Shown here in pieces: positions 18,037 through 28,466 of a stretch of 64,000 nucleotides of DNA; position 1 is the stretch's first letter, and each line of letters begins with the position of its first letter. The DNA lies in NCBI RefSeq assembly GCF_000428945.1, contig NZ_AUAX01000008.1:62001-126000 (forward strand). The letters are read 5' to 3'. The stretch is from Hamadaea tsunoensis DSM 44101. GTDB lineage: Bacteria > Actinomycetota > Actinomycetes > Mycobacteriales > Micromonosporaceae. The position numbers and the translations under genes were made by a program. The notes under the pieces are model-generated. The model worked only from the letters and a program-made list of their open reading frames with translations, was not told the DNA's origin and did no database searches.

Positions 18037-20717
18037 GCGGCCTGCCGGACGGCCGCCTCGACGGCGGCGAGCAGCTTCGGCGTCTCCTCCGCGGCCACGC
18101 CACCACCCTGCGCCAGGTCGGCGTTGCCGCCACCCCGGCCCGAGAGCGCGCCCTTGACCAGCGCGGACGCTTCGAGCCCGCGGGCCTTCGCGGCGGCGTT
18201 GACCGCCACGATCAGGGACGCCTTGCCGCCGGCCCGGCTCGCCACGGCCACCACCGCCGGCTTCTCGGCCGGGATCTGGCCGCGCACGTCCTGCGCGAGC
18301 GTGCGCACGTCGTTGGCGGCCGCGCCCTCCGGCGCCTCCGTCGCGACGAACGCCACGCCGTTCAGGTCACGCGCCGCCTGGGCGATCGAGGCGCTGCCCG
18401 CGAGCACCATCTGCGCGCGCAGCTTCTCCAGCTCCCGCTCGGCGTCGCGCAGCTGCGCCACCGTCTGCTCCACCCGGTCCGCGACCTGCTCGTTGGGTAC
18501 GCGGTACAGCTCGGCCAGGCGCGACACGAGCAGGTGTTCCTTGGCCAGGTAGGAGAACGCGTCGATACCGACGAGCGCCTCGACCCGGCGTACGCCGGAA
18601 CCGATCGACGACTCCGACAGGATCTTGACGAGGCCGAGCTGCCCGGAGCGCTCGGTGTGCGTACCGCCGCACAGCTCGCGGGCGTACTCGCCGACCTCGA
18701 CGACCCGCACGACGTCGCCGTACTTCTCTCCGAACAGGGCCATCGCGCCCATCGCCCGGGCCTCGGCCTGCGAGGTGAGGAAAGCCCGTACCTCCAGGTC
18801 CTCCAGCAGCACCTCGTTGATCCGCTGCTCGACGTCGACCAGGACGCCGGCCGACACGGCGCTCGGCGTGTTGAAGTCGAACCGCAGCCGGCCCGGCGCG
18901 TTGAGCGAGCCCGCCTGCGTGGCCGCCTCGCCGAGGAAGTTGCGCATCGTCTGGTGCACGAGGTGGGTCGCGGTGTGCGCCCGGGAGATCGCCTTGCGGC
19001 GGGCCACGTCGATCTCGGCGTACCCCTCCTCGCCGGGGCGTACCTCGCCGGAGACGACGCGTACCTTGTGGATGATCAGACCCGGGATCGGCTTCTGGAC
19101 GTCGAGCACCTGGACCTTGCCGCCGCCGACCGTGATGAGACCGGTGTCGGCCTGCTGGCCGCCGCCCTCGGCGTAGAACGGGGTCGCGTCGAGGACCAGC
19201 TCGATCACGTCACCCTCGCCGGCCGCCCGCAGGACCTCGCCGGCCGGGGTCAGCAGCGTACGCACCCGGGACTCGCGGGCGATCTCGGCGTACCCGGTGA
19301 ACTCGACCTCGCCGCCGTCCTCCAGCGACGACCGGTACGCCGAGAGGTCCGCGTGGCCGGTCTTACGGGCCTGCGCGTCGGCCTTGGCCCGCTTGCGCTG
19401 CTCGGACATGAGCGACTTGAAGCCCTCGGTGTCGACCGACAGGCCCTGCTCGGCCGCGATCTCCAACGTCAGGTCGATCGGGAAGCCGTAGGTGTCGTGC
19501 AGCTGGAACGCCTTGTCGCCGGACAGGCTCTTGCGGTTCTGCTGCTTCGTGTCGGCGATCGCCGTGTCGAGGATCGTCGTGCCGGCCCGCAGGGTCGACA
19601 GGAACGTCTCCTCCTCCGCGTACGCGTACTGGGAGATGCGGTCGAAGTCGGACGCGAGCTCGGGGTAGGACGGCGCCATGGCGTCCCGGGCGACCGGGAG
19701 CAGGTGCGGCAGCGCGGCCTCCTGCCAGCCCAGCAGCCGCATGGCCCGGATGGAGCGGCGCATGATGCGGCGCAGCACGTAGCCGCGGCCCTCGTTGGAC
19801 GGGGTGACGCCGTCGCCGATGAGCATGAGCGCGGTGCGCACGTGGTCGGCGATCACCCGCAGCCGCACGTCGTCCGGCGCGGACTCGCTCGCGGTGTGCG
19901 TGTGCGTGACGTTGTACCGCTTGCCGGTCAGCTCGCAGGCCTTGTCGATGAGCGGGCGGACCTCGTCGATCTCGTAGAGGTTGTCGACGCCCTGCATGAT
20001 CGACGCCATGCGCTCCAGGCCCATGCCGGTGTCGATGTTCTTGGCCGGCAGCTCGCCCAGGATCGGGTAGTTCTCCTTGTCGGTGCCGGGGCCGCGCTCG
20101 AACTGCATGAAGACGTTGTTCCAGATCTCCATGTAGCGGTCCTCGTCGACCTCCGGGCCGCCCTCGCGCCCGTACGCCGGCCCGCGGTCGACGTAGATCT
20201 CGGAGCAGGGTCCGCACGGGCCGGGAATGCCCATCGACCAGAAGTTGTCGGCCTTGCCCCGGCGGACGATCCGCTCCGACGGCAGCCCGACCCCGCGCCA
20301 GTACTCGATCGCCTCGTCGTCGTCGAGGTAGACGGTCGCCCAGACCTTGTCCCCGTCGATGCCGAACCCGCCCTGGTCGACCGGCTTCGTGATGAGGTCC
20401 CAGGACAGCGCGACGGCCTCGGCCTTGAAGTAGTCGCCGAACGAGAAGTTGCCGTTCATCTGGAAGAACGTGCCGTGCCGGGACGTCTTGCCGACCTCGT
20501 CGATGTCCGGCGTACGGATGCACTTCTGCACGCTCACCGCGCGCTTGAAGGGGGCCGCCTGCTGCCCGAGGAAGTACGGCACGAACTGGACCATGCCGGC
20601 GTTGATGAACAGCAGGTTCGGGTCATCGATGGCCGGCAACGGGGCGCTCGGCACGACCGTGTGCCCGTTCGCCTCGAAGTGGGCCAGGAACCGCCGCTTG
20701 ATTTCCGCGGTACGCAT
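18033..20717 (-). CDS. alaS: Alanyl-tRNA synthetase
   Basis: An 894-residue class II synthetase with all domains. The catalytic core starts [19 protein letters not shown] with motif 1-3 elements including [16 protein letters not shown] and GMGLERM; the editing domain has the zinc site HxxxH in AHTATHLVH (about residue 575) and CGGTH (about 680). The C-terminal DHHA1 domain ends [15 protein letters not shown]. It is part of the conserved order alaS-ruvX-mltG-aroE. Confidence 0.98.
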   Translation of the reverse strand: MRTAEIKRRFLAHFEANGHTVVPSAPLPAIDDPNLLFINAGMVQFVPYFLGQQAAPFKRAVSVQKCIRTPDIDEVGKTSRHGTFFQMNGNFSFGDYFKAEAVALSWDLITKPVDQGGFGIDGDKVWATVYLDDDEAIEYWRGVGLPSERIVRRGKADNFWSMGIPGPCGPCSEIYVDRGPAYGREGGPEVDEDRYMEIWNNVFMQFERGPGTDKENYPILGELPAKNIDTGMGLERMASIMQGVDNLYEIDEVRPLIDKACELTGKRYNVTHTHTASESAPDDVRLRVIADHVRTALMLIGDGVTPSNEGRGYVLRRIMRRSIRAMRLLGWQEAALPHLLPVARDAMAPSYPELASDFDRISQYAYAEEETFLSTLRAGTTILDTAIADTKQQNRKSLSGDKAFQLHDTYGFPIDLTLEIAAEQGLSVDTEGFKSLMSEQRKRAKADAQARKTGHADLSAYRSSLEDGGEVEFTGYAEIARESRVRTLLTPAGEVLRAAGEGDVIELVLDATPFYAEGGGQQADTGLITVGGGKVQVLDVQKPIPGLIIHKVRVVSGEVRPGEEGYAEIDVARRKAISRAHTATHLVHQTMRNFLGEAATQAGSLNAPGRLRFDFNTPSAVSAGVLVDVEQRINEVLLEDLEVRAFLTSQAEARAMGAMALFGEKYGDVVRVVEVGEYARELCGGTHTERSGQLGLVKILSESSIGSGVRRVEALVGIDAFSYLAKEHLLVSRLAELYRVPNEQVADRVEQTVAQLRDAERELEKLRAQMVLAGSASIAQAARDLNGVAFVATEAPEGAAANDVRTLAQDVRGQIPAEKPAVVAVASRAGGKASLIVAVNAAAKARGLEASALVKGALSGRGGGNADLAQGGGVAAEETPKLLAAVEAAVRQAA

Positions 20718-20726
20718 CCTCGTGCG

Positions 20727-21044
20727 TCACCCTTCCTGCTGTCGCTGGACGATCTCGCTGTTGTAGAACTTCTGGCCGACGCCGCGGGCCCAGGACAGGT
20801 CCGCGCCGCCGTCGAGCGCCTCGCCGTCGGCGAACGCCCGGTGTATCTCATCTTCCCGCTCGGCCATGCCGTAGCGGACGTCCTCCAGGAAGTCGCGGGC
20901 CTCGTCGACCAGCCCGCGTACGCCCTCCGTCGCCGAGCCGGCCAGCGCCGCCGGGGTGAACTGGCGGGCCTTCTTGGTGACCATGCGTACGACGACCACG
21001 CCGACGCCGATCCCGATGCCGAGCCAGAGCAGCCGCTTCACCAT
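20727..21044 (-). CDS. Small membrane-anchored protein (DUF6167-like)
   Basis: A 105-residue protein with one N-terminal TM helix (LLWLGIGIGVGVVVVRMV) and a charged cytoplasmic helix-rich tail (VDEARDFLEDVRYGMAEREDEIHRAF). Similar small proteins sit between alaS and the DUF948 gene in many actinobacteria, but their function is unknown. It is 3 nt downstream of the next gene and 9 nt upstream of alaS, so it belongs to the same transcript. Confidence 0.8.
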   Translation of the reverse strand: MVKRLLWLGIGIGVGVVVVRMVTKKARQFTPAALAGSATEGVRGLVDEARDFLEDVRYGMAEREDEIHRAFADGEALDGGADLSWARGVGQKFYNSEIVQRQQEG

Positions 21045-21047
21045 GGC

Positions 21048-21503
21048 CTACCGCCCCCTCTGGGCTTTCTTCTGCTCCTTCAGGTACGCGCGCGCCGCCT
21101 TGTCGTCCTCGGCGCCCTTGCGAGCGGCGTTGGCCCGGCGTACGCCGTAGCCGAACGCGGCCACCTTGACCAGCGGACTGGCCGCGGCCGACGAGACGAC
21201 GCCGACCAGGTTCGCGATGTTGGCCGTGGCGGCCTGCGCGTGCGAAGTCATCACGTCGACCTTCGCCAGCTGCACGTTGACGCCGTCGAGCGTCACCTGG
21301 GCCTGGCTCAGCGCGGTGTTCACGTTGTCGACGGTCCCGTGGACCTCGTCGAGCAGCGGACCCGTACGCACCTGCACGTCGCGCAGCGTCTGCGTGGCCG
21401 CGTCGATCGTGTGGCGCAATCGCAGCACGGGCACGGTCAACGCGAGCATCAGCACCGCGAATCCACCGGCGGCCACCAGTGCCGCGATCTCCCAACCACG
21501 CAT
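21048..21503 (-). CDS. DUF948 family membrane protein
   Basis: A 151-residue protein: N-terminal TM helix (WEIAALVAAGGFAVLMLALTV), then a long amphipathic heptad-like region (HTIDAATQTLRDVQVRTGPLLDEVHGTVDNVNTAL...) typical of DUF948, which resembles methyl-accepting or phage tape-measure coiled coils. The C-terminus is basic. The function is unknown; conserved linkage to alaS suggests an envelope or division-related role, which is inference only. Confidence 0.85.
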   Translation of the reverse strand: MRGWEIAALVAAGGFAVLMLALTVPVLRLRHTIDAATQTLRDVQVRTGPLLDEVHGTVDNVNTALSQAQVTLDGVNVQLAKVDVMTSHAQAATANIANLVGVVSSAAASPLVKVAAFGYGVRRANAARKGAEDDKAARAYLKEQKKAQRGR

Positions 21504-21616
21504 GGCGCGGCTCCCCTCGACTCAGCCCGACGTGCAGACCTTACCTTTTCAGCCACGTTGAGCCGCTTGCGCCCCGCTGTCGGCGGCCGGGGTCGTCGTC
21601 CCCGGCCGCCCGGCGG

Positions 21617-24600
21617 TCAGGAGCCGATACCCGGTACGGGCGCGTCGGCGGGCGGCGCGTTGCCGTCGGGCGGTGCGGAACCGTCCCCCGGCGGCTGGTT
21701 CAGCCGGTCGTCGGCGATGGCGTTGTACACCTTGAACGACACCAGCGAGCCCTTGCACTGCGGGGCGGCCTGGCTCTGGTCGGCGTTGGTCGTCGGCCGG
21801 TTCGACAGGAGCTCGTTGGCGCACGGGTTGTCCCTTACCCACAAGTCCAAGGTGTACTCGTCGCGCCGCCAGCACGTGTAGTGCCCGCTGACACCCTTGG
21901 CCGGCGGGCAGTTCGCCACCTTCCACCGGACCCAGCCGGAACTCTCCAACGCCTGCACGTACGCCGCGTTGGTCTCGTCGGGCGACTTCTCCGAGGCCAC
22001 GTCCCGTTCCCGGTACCGGCACTCGATGATGCACCAGCGGCTGCCGGACACCTCGTCGGTGGTCTGGCCGGCCGCCCACGCCGGCACCTCGAGCGAGTTG
22101 AGCGAGGTGAACACGGGATCCTTGGTGGCCGCCCGGACGACCAGGAACAGCGGCAGCGCGCCGAGCACGGTGATGATGACGGCCATCAGGGTCAGCATCC
22201 GCAGCCGCTGCTGTTCACGCATCTGCTTGCGCAGCTCGGAGCGGGCGCCCCGGATCGCGCCCATGCCGGCCTGCAGACCGGCGCGGGCGCCGCGCGGCTG
22301 CGGGCGTCCGTCCGGACCGGACATGCCGGGGCGCGGTTCGGGGATCCCCTGCTGGGGCATCCCGGGCGGAGCCATGCCGGGCGCGTTCATGCCGGGCGGG
22401 TTCATACCGGGCGCGCCCATGCCGGGGCCGCCCATGCCCGGGCCGCCGGGACCTGGACCGTGCGGGCCCGGGCCGTTGGGGCCGCCGAGACCGGGGCCGC
22501 CGGGCTTGCCCATACCCGGGCCGCCGGGACCACCAGGGCCGGCGGGAGCACCAGGGCCGCCCGGCTTGCCCGGACCGCCCGCACCGGGACCACCCGGACC
22601 ACCGGCACCGGGACCGCCGGGTCCGCCCATGCCGGGACCGGGACCACCGGCACCCGGACGGCCGGGGCCGCCCGCGCCCGGGCCGCCGGCACCAGGACCA
22701 CCGACACCAGGACCGCCGACGCCAGGACCACCCGCACCGGGACCGCCGAGGCCGGGGCCACCGCTCTTGCCCGGTCCGCCGGGTCCGGCCGGACCCGCGC
22801 CACGTCCGCCGGGACCGGCGAGGGCATCGCGCCCGCGGCCGCCGCCGCCCGGACCGCCTGCGCCCGGACCACCGCTACCAGGGCCGCCGCCACCGGGTCC
22901 ACCGCTGGGACCGCCCAGGCCGGGGCCGCCGGAGCCGGGACCACCGGGGTCGCCGCTACCGGGTCCGCCCCTGCCGGGGCCGCCCTTGCCAGGACCGCCA
23001 CTGCCGAGACCACCGAGACCGGGGCCGCCCGAACCGGGTGCACCGGCGATGCCGGGACCACCGCCCGGACCGGACCCACCGGGCCCGCCGGCGCCGGAGC
23101 GACCCGCCGGGCCGCCGAGGCCGGGACCACCCGACACCGGGCCGTCCAAGCCACCGGGTCGTCCCCCACCGGAGCCGGGGCCGCCCGAACCGGGACCGCC
23201 GGCACCTGGACCACCCGCGCCGGAACCGGGGCCCGCCGAACCGGCGGGACCCGGGCCGCCGGGAGCACCGGGCGCACCAGGGCCGCCGCGACGCCGGCCG
23301 AGCAGGCCGCCGAGCGCTCCCTGGGCCGCGCCGAACGCCCCCTGGACACCGCCGCGTGGGCCGCCCGCGCCGGGCGGGCCGGATGCCGGACCGCGACCGG
23401 GGCCGGACACCGGCTGGGCCGGCGACGCGGGACCGCCGGGGCGGCCTCGGCCGGGATCGGCGTCGGGGGGCTGCACCGCAGAGGCGTTGTCGCCCATGCG
23501 CGGGCCGCCGTCGCCCGGCTGCGTATTGCGAGGAGCACTGTCCCGCTGCATCAGCGGGCGGAACCGCGCGCCGAGCGTGTCGGTCATCGGGTTGCGCGCG
23601 GGCGGACGCGGCGTCGCGGGTGGCGCGGGCGGCGTCTCACCGCCGCGGCCGGGCTGCTCCGGCTCGCGCGTCTTGCCGAGCGGGTCGCGATCGGCCCGGC
23701 CGCCGCGGCGGCGTTCGGGCTCGGGTTCCCGCGGGTTGCCCAGCAGGTCGCGGTCGGCTCCTCCGGGACGGTCGGCGGTACGCGCACGCTCCGGCTCCCG
23801 GGGGTTGCCGAGCAGGTCCCGGTCGGCGCCGCCGGGACGGTCGGTACGCGCGGCGGCGGCCGGCGGTTCCCGGTCCGGGCCGACTGGCCGATCGGATCGC
23901 GGGTTGCCCAGCAGATCGCGTTCGGGCCCGCCGGGACGGTCCGCCCGCCGCCGTCCGGCCTGCGTACGCGATTCCTCCTCGGCCCGGCGCCGGCCGGTGG
24001 TCTCCTCGTCGACCCGGCGGTGCCCACCGGTCACGGGCTCGTCGTCGACCCGGCGGTGGCCGCCGGTCACGGGTTCGTCGTCCAGTCTTCGGCGACCGCC
24101 CGCAGCCGGCTCCTCCGGGGTACGCCGTCCCAGCAGATCGTCCAGCGAGCGCCGCCCGCTCGGCTCCTCCGCGGCCCGGCGGCCCGGGGGCTCCTCGGCG
24201 GCACGACGGCCGACAGGCTCTTCGGCGGCCCGGCGACCCGGCGGCTCCTCGGCCGCACGACGGCCCACAGGCTCTTCGGCGGCCCGGCGACCCGTGGGCT
24301 CTTCGGCGGCGCGGCGACCCGGCGGCTCTTCGGCGGCGCGGCGGCCGGTCGGCTCCTCCGCGGCGCGGCGGCCGGTCGGCTCCTCCGCGGCGCGGCGGCC
24401 GGTCGGCTCGTCCGGGGCGCGACGGCCGGGCGGTTCCTCCGCGGCACGGCGGGCGGCGCGGGCGGGCGGTTCCGGGTCGGCGGAGCGACGGCGGCCGGGC
24501 GGCGTACCGGGGGCGGCGCCGGGTTCCTCACCGCGCAGTCCGGCCCAGCGGGCGTCACGACCCGCCGGCTCGGCGGCCGGCTCCTCGCGGCGGGGCGTAC

Positions 24601-24742
24601 CCGGGCCGATCTCGGTCTTCGACTCCTTCGCCTGCCGGAGGTCGTCGAGCCAGCCGGTCTCCTCCTGGGGGACCTCGATCGGCTCGCCACTCCGGGCCTT
24701 GCGACGGCCTCGACCGTCCTCGGTCCGATCGTCACGCGCCAT
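21617..24742 (-). CDS. Giant low-complexity membrane protein with Arg/Glu and Gly/Pro repeats
   Basis: 1041 residues. The N-terminus MARDDRTEDGRGRRKARSGE is followed by around ten tandem RRAAEEP(T/P/V)G units (about 100-205), then DRPGGADRDLLGNPREPE units (about 260-340), and then a collagen-like Gly-Pro stretch of GGPGxGGPG type (about 480-800). A single TM helix (LTLMAVIITVLGALPLFLVV, about 850-870) leads to a small cysteine-containing C-terminal domain (about 875-1010). The topology suggests a long cytoplasmic tail and a short exposed domain. The ATG follows the rarA stop directly, with GGGGAGGA upstream. The function is unknown; the exposed domain is the only part that looks folded. Confidence 0.85.
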   Translation of the reverse strand: MARDDRTEDGRGRRKARSGEPIEVPQEETGWLDDLRQAKESKTEIGPGTPRREEPAAEPAGRDARWAGLRGEEPGAAPGTPPGRRRSADPEPPARAARRAAEEPPGRRAPDEPTGRRAAEEPTGRRAAEEPTGRRAAEEPPGRRAAEEPTGRRAAEEPVGRRAAEEPPGRRAAEEPVGRRAAEEPPGRRAAEEPSGRRSLDDLLGRRTPEEPAAGGRRRLDDEPVTGGHRRVDDEPVTGGHRRVDEETTGRRRAEEESRTQAGRRRADRPGGPERDLLGNPRSDRPVGPDREPPAAAARTDRPGGADRDLLGNPREPERARTADRPGGADRDLLGNPREPEPERRRGGRADRDPLGKTREPEQPGRGGETPPAPPATPRPPARNPMTDTLGARFRPLMQRDSAPRNTQPGDGGPRMGDNASAVQPPDADPGRGRPGGPASPAQPVSGPGRGPASGPPGAGGPRGGVQGAFGAAQGALGGLLGRRRGGPGAPGAPGGPGPAGSAGPGSGAGGPGAGGPGSGGPGSGGGRPGGLDGPVSGGPGLGGPAGRSGAGGPGGSGPGGGPGIAGAPGSGGPGLGGLGSGGPGKGGPGRGGPGSGDPGGPGSGGPGLGGPSGGPGGGGPGSGGPGAGGPGGGGRGRDALAGPGGRGAGPAGPGGPGKSGGPGLGGPGAGGPGVGGPGVGGPGAGGPGAGGPGRPGAGGPGPGMGGPGGPGAGGPGGPGAGGPGKPGGPGAPAGPGGPGGPGMGKPGGPGLGGPNGPGPHGPGPGGPGMGGPGMGAPGMNPPGMNAPGMAPPGMPQQGIPEPRPGMSGPDGRPQPRGARAGLQAGMGAIRGARSELRKQMREQQRLRMLTLMAVIITVLGALPLFLVVRAATKDPVFTSLNSLEVPAWAAGQTTDEVSGSRWCIIECRYRERDVASEKSPDETNAAYVQALESSGWVRWKVANCPPAKGVSGHYTCWRRDEYTLDLWVRDNPCANELLSNRPTTNADQSQAAPQCKGSLVSFKVYNAIADDRLNQPPGDGSAPPDGNAPPADAPVPGIGS

Positions 24743-26134
24743 CTACTGTTCCTCCCCTGTCTCGGCCGTGGCTGCCGCGGACCTGCCGCGGACGACCGCA
24801 CGGAGTTTAGGCAGTCGCGCCGCGATCGTGCGCTCCGCTCCGTGCTCGGTTGGGCGATAGTAGTCGGCCTCGGTCAGTTCGTCCGGAGGGTACTGCTGCG
24901 TCACGACACCGCGCGGGTCGTCGTGCGGATAGCGGTAGCCCTTGCCGTGCCCGACCTTCGCCGCACCGGAGTAGTGCGCGTCCCGCAGCGCCGGCGGGAC
25001 GCTGCCCGCCTTCCCCGCGCGGACGTCCGCCATGGCGGCGAAGAGCGCCGTCGTCACCGTGTTCGACTTCGGCGCGGTCGCCAGATGTACGCACGCCTGG
25101 GCGAGGTTCAGCTGCGCCTCGGGCAGGCCGACGTACTCGACCGCGTGGGCGGCCGCGGTGGCCACCGACAGCGCCACCGGGTCGGCCATGCCCACGTCCT
25201 CGGACGCGAAGATGACCATGCGCCGGGCGATGAACCGGGCGTCCTCGCCCGCGACCAGCATCCGGGCCAGATAGTGCAGGGCCGCGTCGACGTCGGAGCC
25301 GCGCATGCTCTTGATGAACGCGCTCACCACGTCGTAGTGCTCGTCCCCGGCCCGGTCGTAACGCAGGGCGGCCGTGTCGACCGCCTTCTCGGCAGTGGCC
25401 AGGTCGATCTCGGTCACGCCCAGTTCGGCGGCCGACCCGGCGGCCGCCTCCAGCGCCGTCAACGCCTTGCGGACGTCGCCGGCCGCGAGGCGTACAAGAT
25501 GATCTTCTGCGGCGGCGGAGAGGGCGACCGCTCCGCCCAGACCGCGCTCGTCGGTGGTCGCGCGCCGCACCAGGCCGCGCACGCCGTCGTCGTCGAGGGG
25601 CTTGAGAGTCAGCAGTACGCAGCGCGACAGCAACGGCGAGATGACCGAGAAGTACGGGTTCTCGGTGGTGGCCGCGAGCAGCGTGATCGTGCGGTCCTCG
25701 ACGGCCGCGAGCAGCGAGTCCTGCTGCGCCTTGGAGAAGCGGTGGACCTCGTCGAGGAACAGGACGGTGGCGGGGCCGCCGCGGCGGCGCTCGTGCCGGG
25801 CGACGTCGATGGCCGCGCGGACGTCCTTGACCCCGGCGGTGAGCGCGGACATCGCGACGAAGCGGCGGTCGCTGGCGCGGGCGACGAGGTGCGCGATCGT
25901 GGTCTTCCCACTACCCGGCGGTCCCCAAAGGATTACGGAGAGTGGCGGCCCGCCGCCGACGAGCCGGCGCAGCGGTGCACCCGGGGCGAGCAGGTGGTCC
26001 TGGCCGACGAGTTCGTCGACGTTCGCCGGCCGCATGCGTACGGCCAGCGGCGCGTCGGGTCCGGGATCATCGAAGCCCACGGCCGGGGCGCCGGACGCCG
26101 GCAGCGCGAAAAGACCGTCCGGGTGGGCTTCCAT
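24743..26134 (-). CDS. rarA: Replication-associated recombination protein A (AAA+ ATPase)
   Basis: A 463-residue AAA+ protein acting at stalled replication forks. Walker A is [10 protein letters not shown] near residue 71, Walker B is [10 protein letters not shown] near 127, sensor 1 is [13 protein letters not shown] and the arginine finger segment is SPLLSRC. The C-terminal MgsA-type domain ends [20 protein letters not shown]. The ATG at 26134 ([12 protein letters not shown]) is used; TATTCT lies 7 nt upstream, suggesting a leaderless message. It is directly followed by the low-complexity protein gene with no gap. Confidence 0.95.
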   Translation of the reverse strand: MEAHPDGLFALPASGAPAVGFDDPGPDAPLAVRMRPANVDELVGQDHLLAPGAPLRRLVGGGPPLSVILWGPPGSGKTTIAHLVARASDRRFVAMSALTAGVKDVRAAIDVARHERRRGGPATVLFLDEVHRFSKAQQDSLLAAVEDRTITLLAATTENPYFSVISPLLSRCVLLTLKPLDDDGVRGLVRRATTDERGLGGAVALSAAAEDHLVRLAAGDVRKALTALEAAAGSAAELGVTEIDLATAEKAVDTAALRYDRAGDEHYDVVSAFIKSMRGSDVDAALHYLARMLVAGEDARFIARRMVIFASEDVGMADPVALSVATAAAHAVEYVGLPEAQLNLAQACVHLATAPKSNTVTTALFAAMADVRAGKAGSVPPALRDAHYSGAAKVGHGKGYRYPHDDPRGVVTQQYPPDELTEADYYRPTEHGAERTIAARLPKLRAVVRGRSAAATAETGEEQ

Positions 26135-26178
26135 CGGCAGAAGAATACTCCGCGTCACCGACGCTCCCGCGCGCTCGG

Positions 26179-27180
26179 TCAGCTCTCCCGCCGCATCGCC
26201 GCGAGCGAGGATCTCGACGCGCGTTTCAGCCAGGCCGACACCGGGCGCTCGATGTAGCGGTGCACCAGCCAGGCCAGCCCGAGCAGCCCCGGAATCAGCA
26301 GCCCCAGCAGGACGCCGGGCGGAACGTCGTCGTGCCAGGCGTGGATCGCGGCCACGCCGAGACTCTGATGCAGCAGGTAGAGGGGGTAGGTGAGGGCGCC
26401 CGCCGTGGTCAGCACCGGCAGCCGCGCAGCGGTGAGCCTTCCGGTCGCCACCGCCGCCATCAGCGCGTAGATCATGGTGATGAGGACGGCCGCGATCACC
26501 CAGTCCCGGCCGCCGTCGGAGTGGATCGTCGCGGCCATGTGGGACTGGACCCGGTAGAGGGCGAGCAGCCAACTGGTCGTCACCAGCGCCCAGAGCAGCG
26601 GCGTCGCCCCGAACCGGTAGATCAGGTACAGCGCCGTCCCGCCCGCGAAGTAGGGCGCGTTGTCGGCCGAGATCAGCCAGTTCAACCAGGGCAGGCCGCT
26701 CGCGAACGCGGCCGCCGCGAGCCACAGCGCGCAGAAGTAGACCATCCGCCGGTAGGTGACCCCGATCGCCAGCACGACCGCGAACAGCAGGTAGAAGCGC
26801 AGCTCCACGCCGAGCGTCCAGTACGACGGGTCGACGTCCTGTACGCCGAGCGGGTTCTGCAGCATCGTCAGGTTGGCCGCGATCTGCGCGCCGGTGAGTT
26901 CGCGCGTACCGGCCAGGAGCACGACCGGCACCGAGATCACGATCGCCACCCAGTACGCCGGATACAGCCGGGCCACCCGGGACGCCGCGAAGTCCCCGAC
27001 CGGCCGCCCCCAGCCGGACATGCAGATCACGAACCCGGAGATGAGGAAGAACAGCTCGACGCCGAGCCAGCCGAACCGGCCGACGGGGCTGAGCGGCTGC
27101 CCCCAGCCCGCCGACGGCGAGCTGACCAGATGCCAGGACAGAACGGCCAGCGCGGCCAGCAGACGGAGTCCGTCCAGCAC
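26179..27180 (-). CDS. Acyltransferase 3 family membrane protein
   Basis: A 333-residue integral membrane O-acyltransferase. It starts with the family signature [18 protein letters not shown], followed by [19 protein letters not shown], the [13 protein letters not shown] segment and [13 protein letters not shown]. About ten hydrophobic helices follow, ending in [16 protein letters not shown]. Such proteins acetylate or acylate cell-wall sugars, exopolysaccharides or antibiotics; the substrate here is unknown. GTG at 27180 is chosen; a TTG one codon earlier is possible. No ATG is in frame. The promoter overlaps that of the divergent thioesterase gene. Confidence 0.85.
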   Translation of the reverse strand: MLDGLRLLAALAVLSWHLVSSPSAGWGQPLSPVGRFGWLGVELFFLISGFVICMSGWGRPVGDFAASRVARLYPAYWVAIVISVPVVLLAGTRELTGAQIAANLTMLQNPLGVQDVDPSYWTLGVELRFYLLFAVVLAIGVTYRRMVYFCALWLAAAAFASGLPWLNWLISADNAPYFAGGTALYLIYRFGATPLLWALVTTSWLLALYRVQSHMAATIHSDGGRDWVIAAVLITMIYALMAAVATGRLTAARLPVLTTAGALTYPLYLLHQSLGVAAIHAWHDDVPPGVLLGLLIPGLLGLAWLVHRYIERPVSAWLKRASRSSLAAMRRES

Positions 27181-27196
27181 CAAGAGGCGGGGACGT

Positions 27197-27206
27197 TGGA
27201 TATCCT
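27197..27206. promoter_or_regulatory. Shared palindromic -10 region of a divergent promoter pair
   Basis: TGGATATCCT gives a plus-strand -10 (TATCCT, 27201-27206) seven nt before the thioesterase ATG, and a minus-strand -10 (TATCCA, 27202-27197) 13-16 nt before the acyltransferase start. The two hexamers overlap by two bases, so the two polymerases should exclude one another. Confidence 0.5.
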
Positions 27207-27213
27207 TGGCCCC

Positions 27214-27597
27214 ATGGAGTTGACCGTCGGCCTGTCCGCCCAGGTCCAGCTGCGGGTGAGTGACGCGGACACCGCCCAGGCCCTCGGCTCCGGCGACGTC
27301 CCCGTGCTCGGCACCCCCCGCGTACTCGCGCTCGCCGAGGCCGCCACGGTCGCCGCGACCGCCCGTCACCTGCCGGACGGAAGCACCACTGTGGGCGTAC
27401 GCGTCGAGCTCGACCACCGCTCGCCGACCCCCGTCGGGCGTACCGTCGTCGCGCGGGCCGGCCTGGTCGAGGTGGAGGGCCGACGCCTCACCTTCGACGT
27501 GACGGTGCACGATGGGGACCTCCTCGTCGCCGACGGCCGGGTCGAACGAATCCTCGTCGACCGTCATCGTTTCGTGGAGAAGGCGACCACCGCATGA
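27214..27597 (+). CDS. Hotdog-fold thioesterase (FlK-like)
   Basis: A 127-residue single hotdog domain. The order of catalytic residues matches fluoroacetyl-CoA thioesterase relatives: Thr in [10 protein letters not shown], Glu in LAEAATVAA, and His in [12 protein letters not shown]. It hydrolyses an acyl-CoA or acyl-thioester, substrate unknown. The ATG at 27214 appears leaderless (TATCCT seven nt upstream). Its stop overlaps the start of the metallo-beta-lactamase gene (ATGA), so the two are coupled. Confidence 0.8.
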   Translation: MELTVGLSAQVQLRVSDADTAQALGSGDVPVLGTPRVLALAEAATVAATARHLPDGSTTVGVRVELDHRSPTPVGRTVVARAGLVEVEGRRLTFDVTVHDGDLLVADGRVERILVDRHRFVEKATTA

Positions 27598-28436
27598 TCA
27601 CCTTCCATGAGATAGCCGACCGGGTCTACCTGGCGACCGAGCCGATGCTCCGGGTCAACGTGACACTCGTGGTCGGCGACGGTCAGGCGCTCGTGATCGA
27701 CACGCTCTCGATCGACGATCACGCGCGGCAGCTCCTCGAGGGCGTACGCACCGTGACGCCATACCCGCTCACGCTGGTCAACACACATCACCACTTCGAC
27801 CACTCGTTCGGCAACGCCGTGCTGTCCGCCGACGGCGCGCCGATCTGGGGACACGAGACGGCCGCCCGCCACCTGCGCGAACGCGGGCCGGTCCTGCAAC
27901 GCGGGTGGTACGAGGAGGCGCTGCCGTCGGACCTCGCCTTCGCCGACGCGCTCGGCCGGGTCACGATCGTGCCGCCGGGCCACACCTTCCACACCGAGTC
28001 CACACTAGACGTCGGCGGACGCGCGGTCACCTTGCGGCACCTCGGCCTCGGTCACACCGACGGCGACCTGGTCGCCGAGATCCCCGACGCCGCCGTCGTC
28101 GTGGCCGGCGACCTGATCGAGGAGGGCGCCGCACCGGGGTTCGGCGACGCGTACCCGATCTCGTGGCCGGACACGCTCGCGGGCCTGCTCGCCCTGGTCG
28201 GACCGTCGACGAGGGTCGTACCGGGCCACGGGACGGTCGTGGACCTCGGCTTCGTCCGCGCCCAGCACGACGAGCTCACCGCGCTGTCCTGGCTGATCCG
28301 CGAGGGGCACCGGGACGGGGCGGACCCGGCCCAGGTAGCGGCGAAGGCGTCGCTGACCCGCTTCGGCGAGCGCGGCCTGATCGAAGCCCAGCACGCGGTC
28401 ACCCGAGGATTCCTGGAGCTCGACGCCGCCCTTTAA
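27594..28436 (+). CDS. Metallo-beta-lactamase fold hydrolase
   Basis: A 280-residue MBL-fold hydrolase. The dizinc motif THHHFDH is near residue 64-70, the third-site histidine is in LGLGHTDGDLV, the bridging aspartate in VVAGDLIEEG and the last histidine in VVPGHGTVVD. The arrangement fits the glyoxalase II or SoxH-like group and is not typical of true antibiotic lactamases. It is coupled to the thioesterase, so both may act on the same thioester or lactone class. The dispersed 3'-end element begins 30 nt after the stop. Confidence 0.88.
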   Translation: MITFHEIADRVYLATEPMLRVNVTLVVGDGQALVIDTLSIDDHARQLLEGVRTVTPYPLTLVNTHHHFDHSFGNAVLSADGAPIWGHETAARHLRERGPVLQRGWYEEALPSDLAFADALGRVTIVPPGHTFHTESTLDVGGRAVTLRHLGLGHTDGDLVAEIPDAAVVVAGDLIEEGAAPGFGDAYPISWPDTLAGLLALVGPSTRVVPGHGTVVDLGFVRAQHDELTALSWLIREGHRDGADPAQVAAKASLTRFGERGLIEAQHAVTRGFLELDAAL

Positions 28437-28466
28437 ACTCACATCCAGATCATTCAAGATCAATTC

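Noticed and set aside
18534-21881. A 1115-codon plus-strand frame opposite alaS
   Set aside because: alaS is certain on the minus strand; this frame is rich in Arg, Asp, Val and Leu from complementary GC codons and has no motifs.
21479-26257. A 1592-codon open frame on the plus strand
   Set aside because: It is an alternate reading of the repeat-rich membrane protein and rarA genes. Its Ala/Gly/Arg/Thr-only composition and lack of any family motif mark it as a GC-driven shadow.
27594-28436. Antibiotic beta-lactamase
   Set aside because: The zinc motif is present, but there is no signal peptide and the motif spacing is that of general MBL-fold hydrolases.
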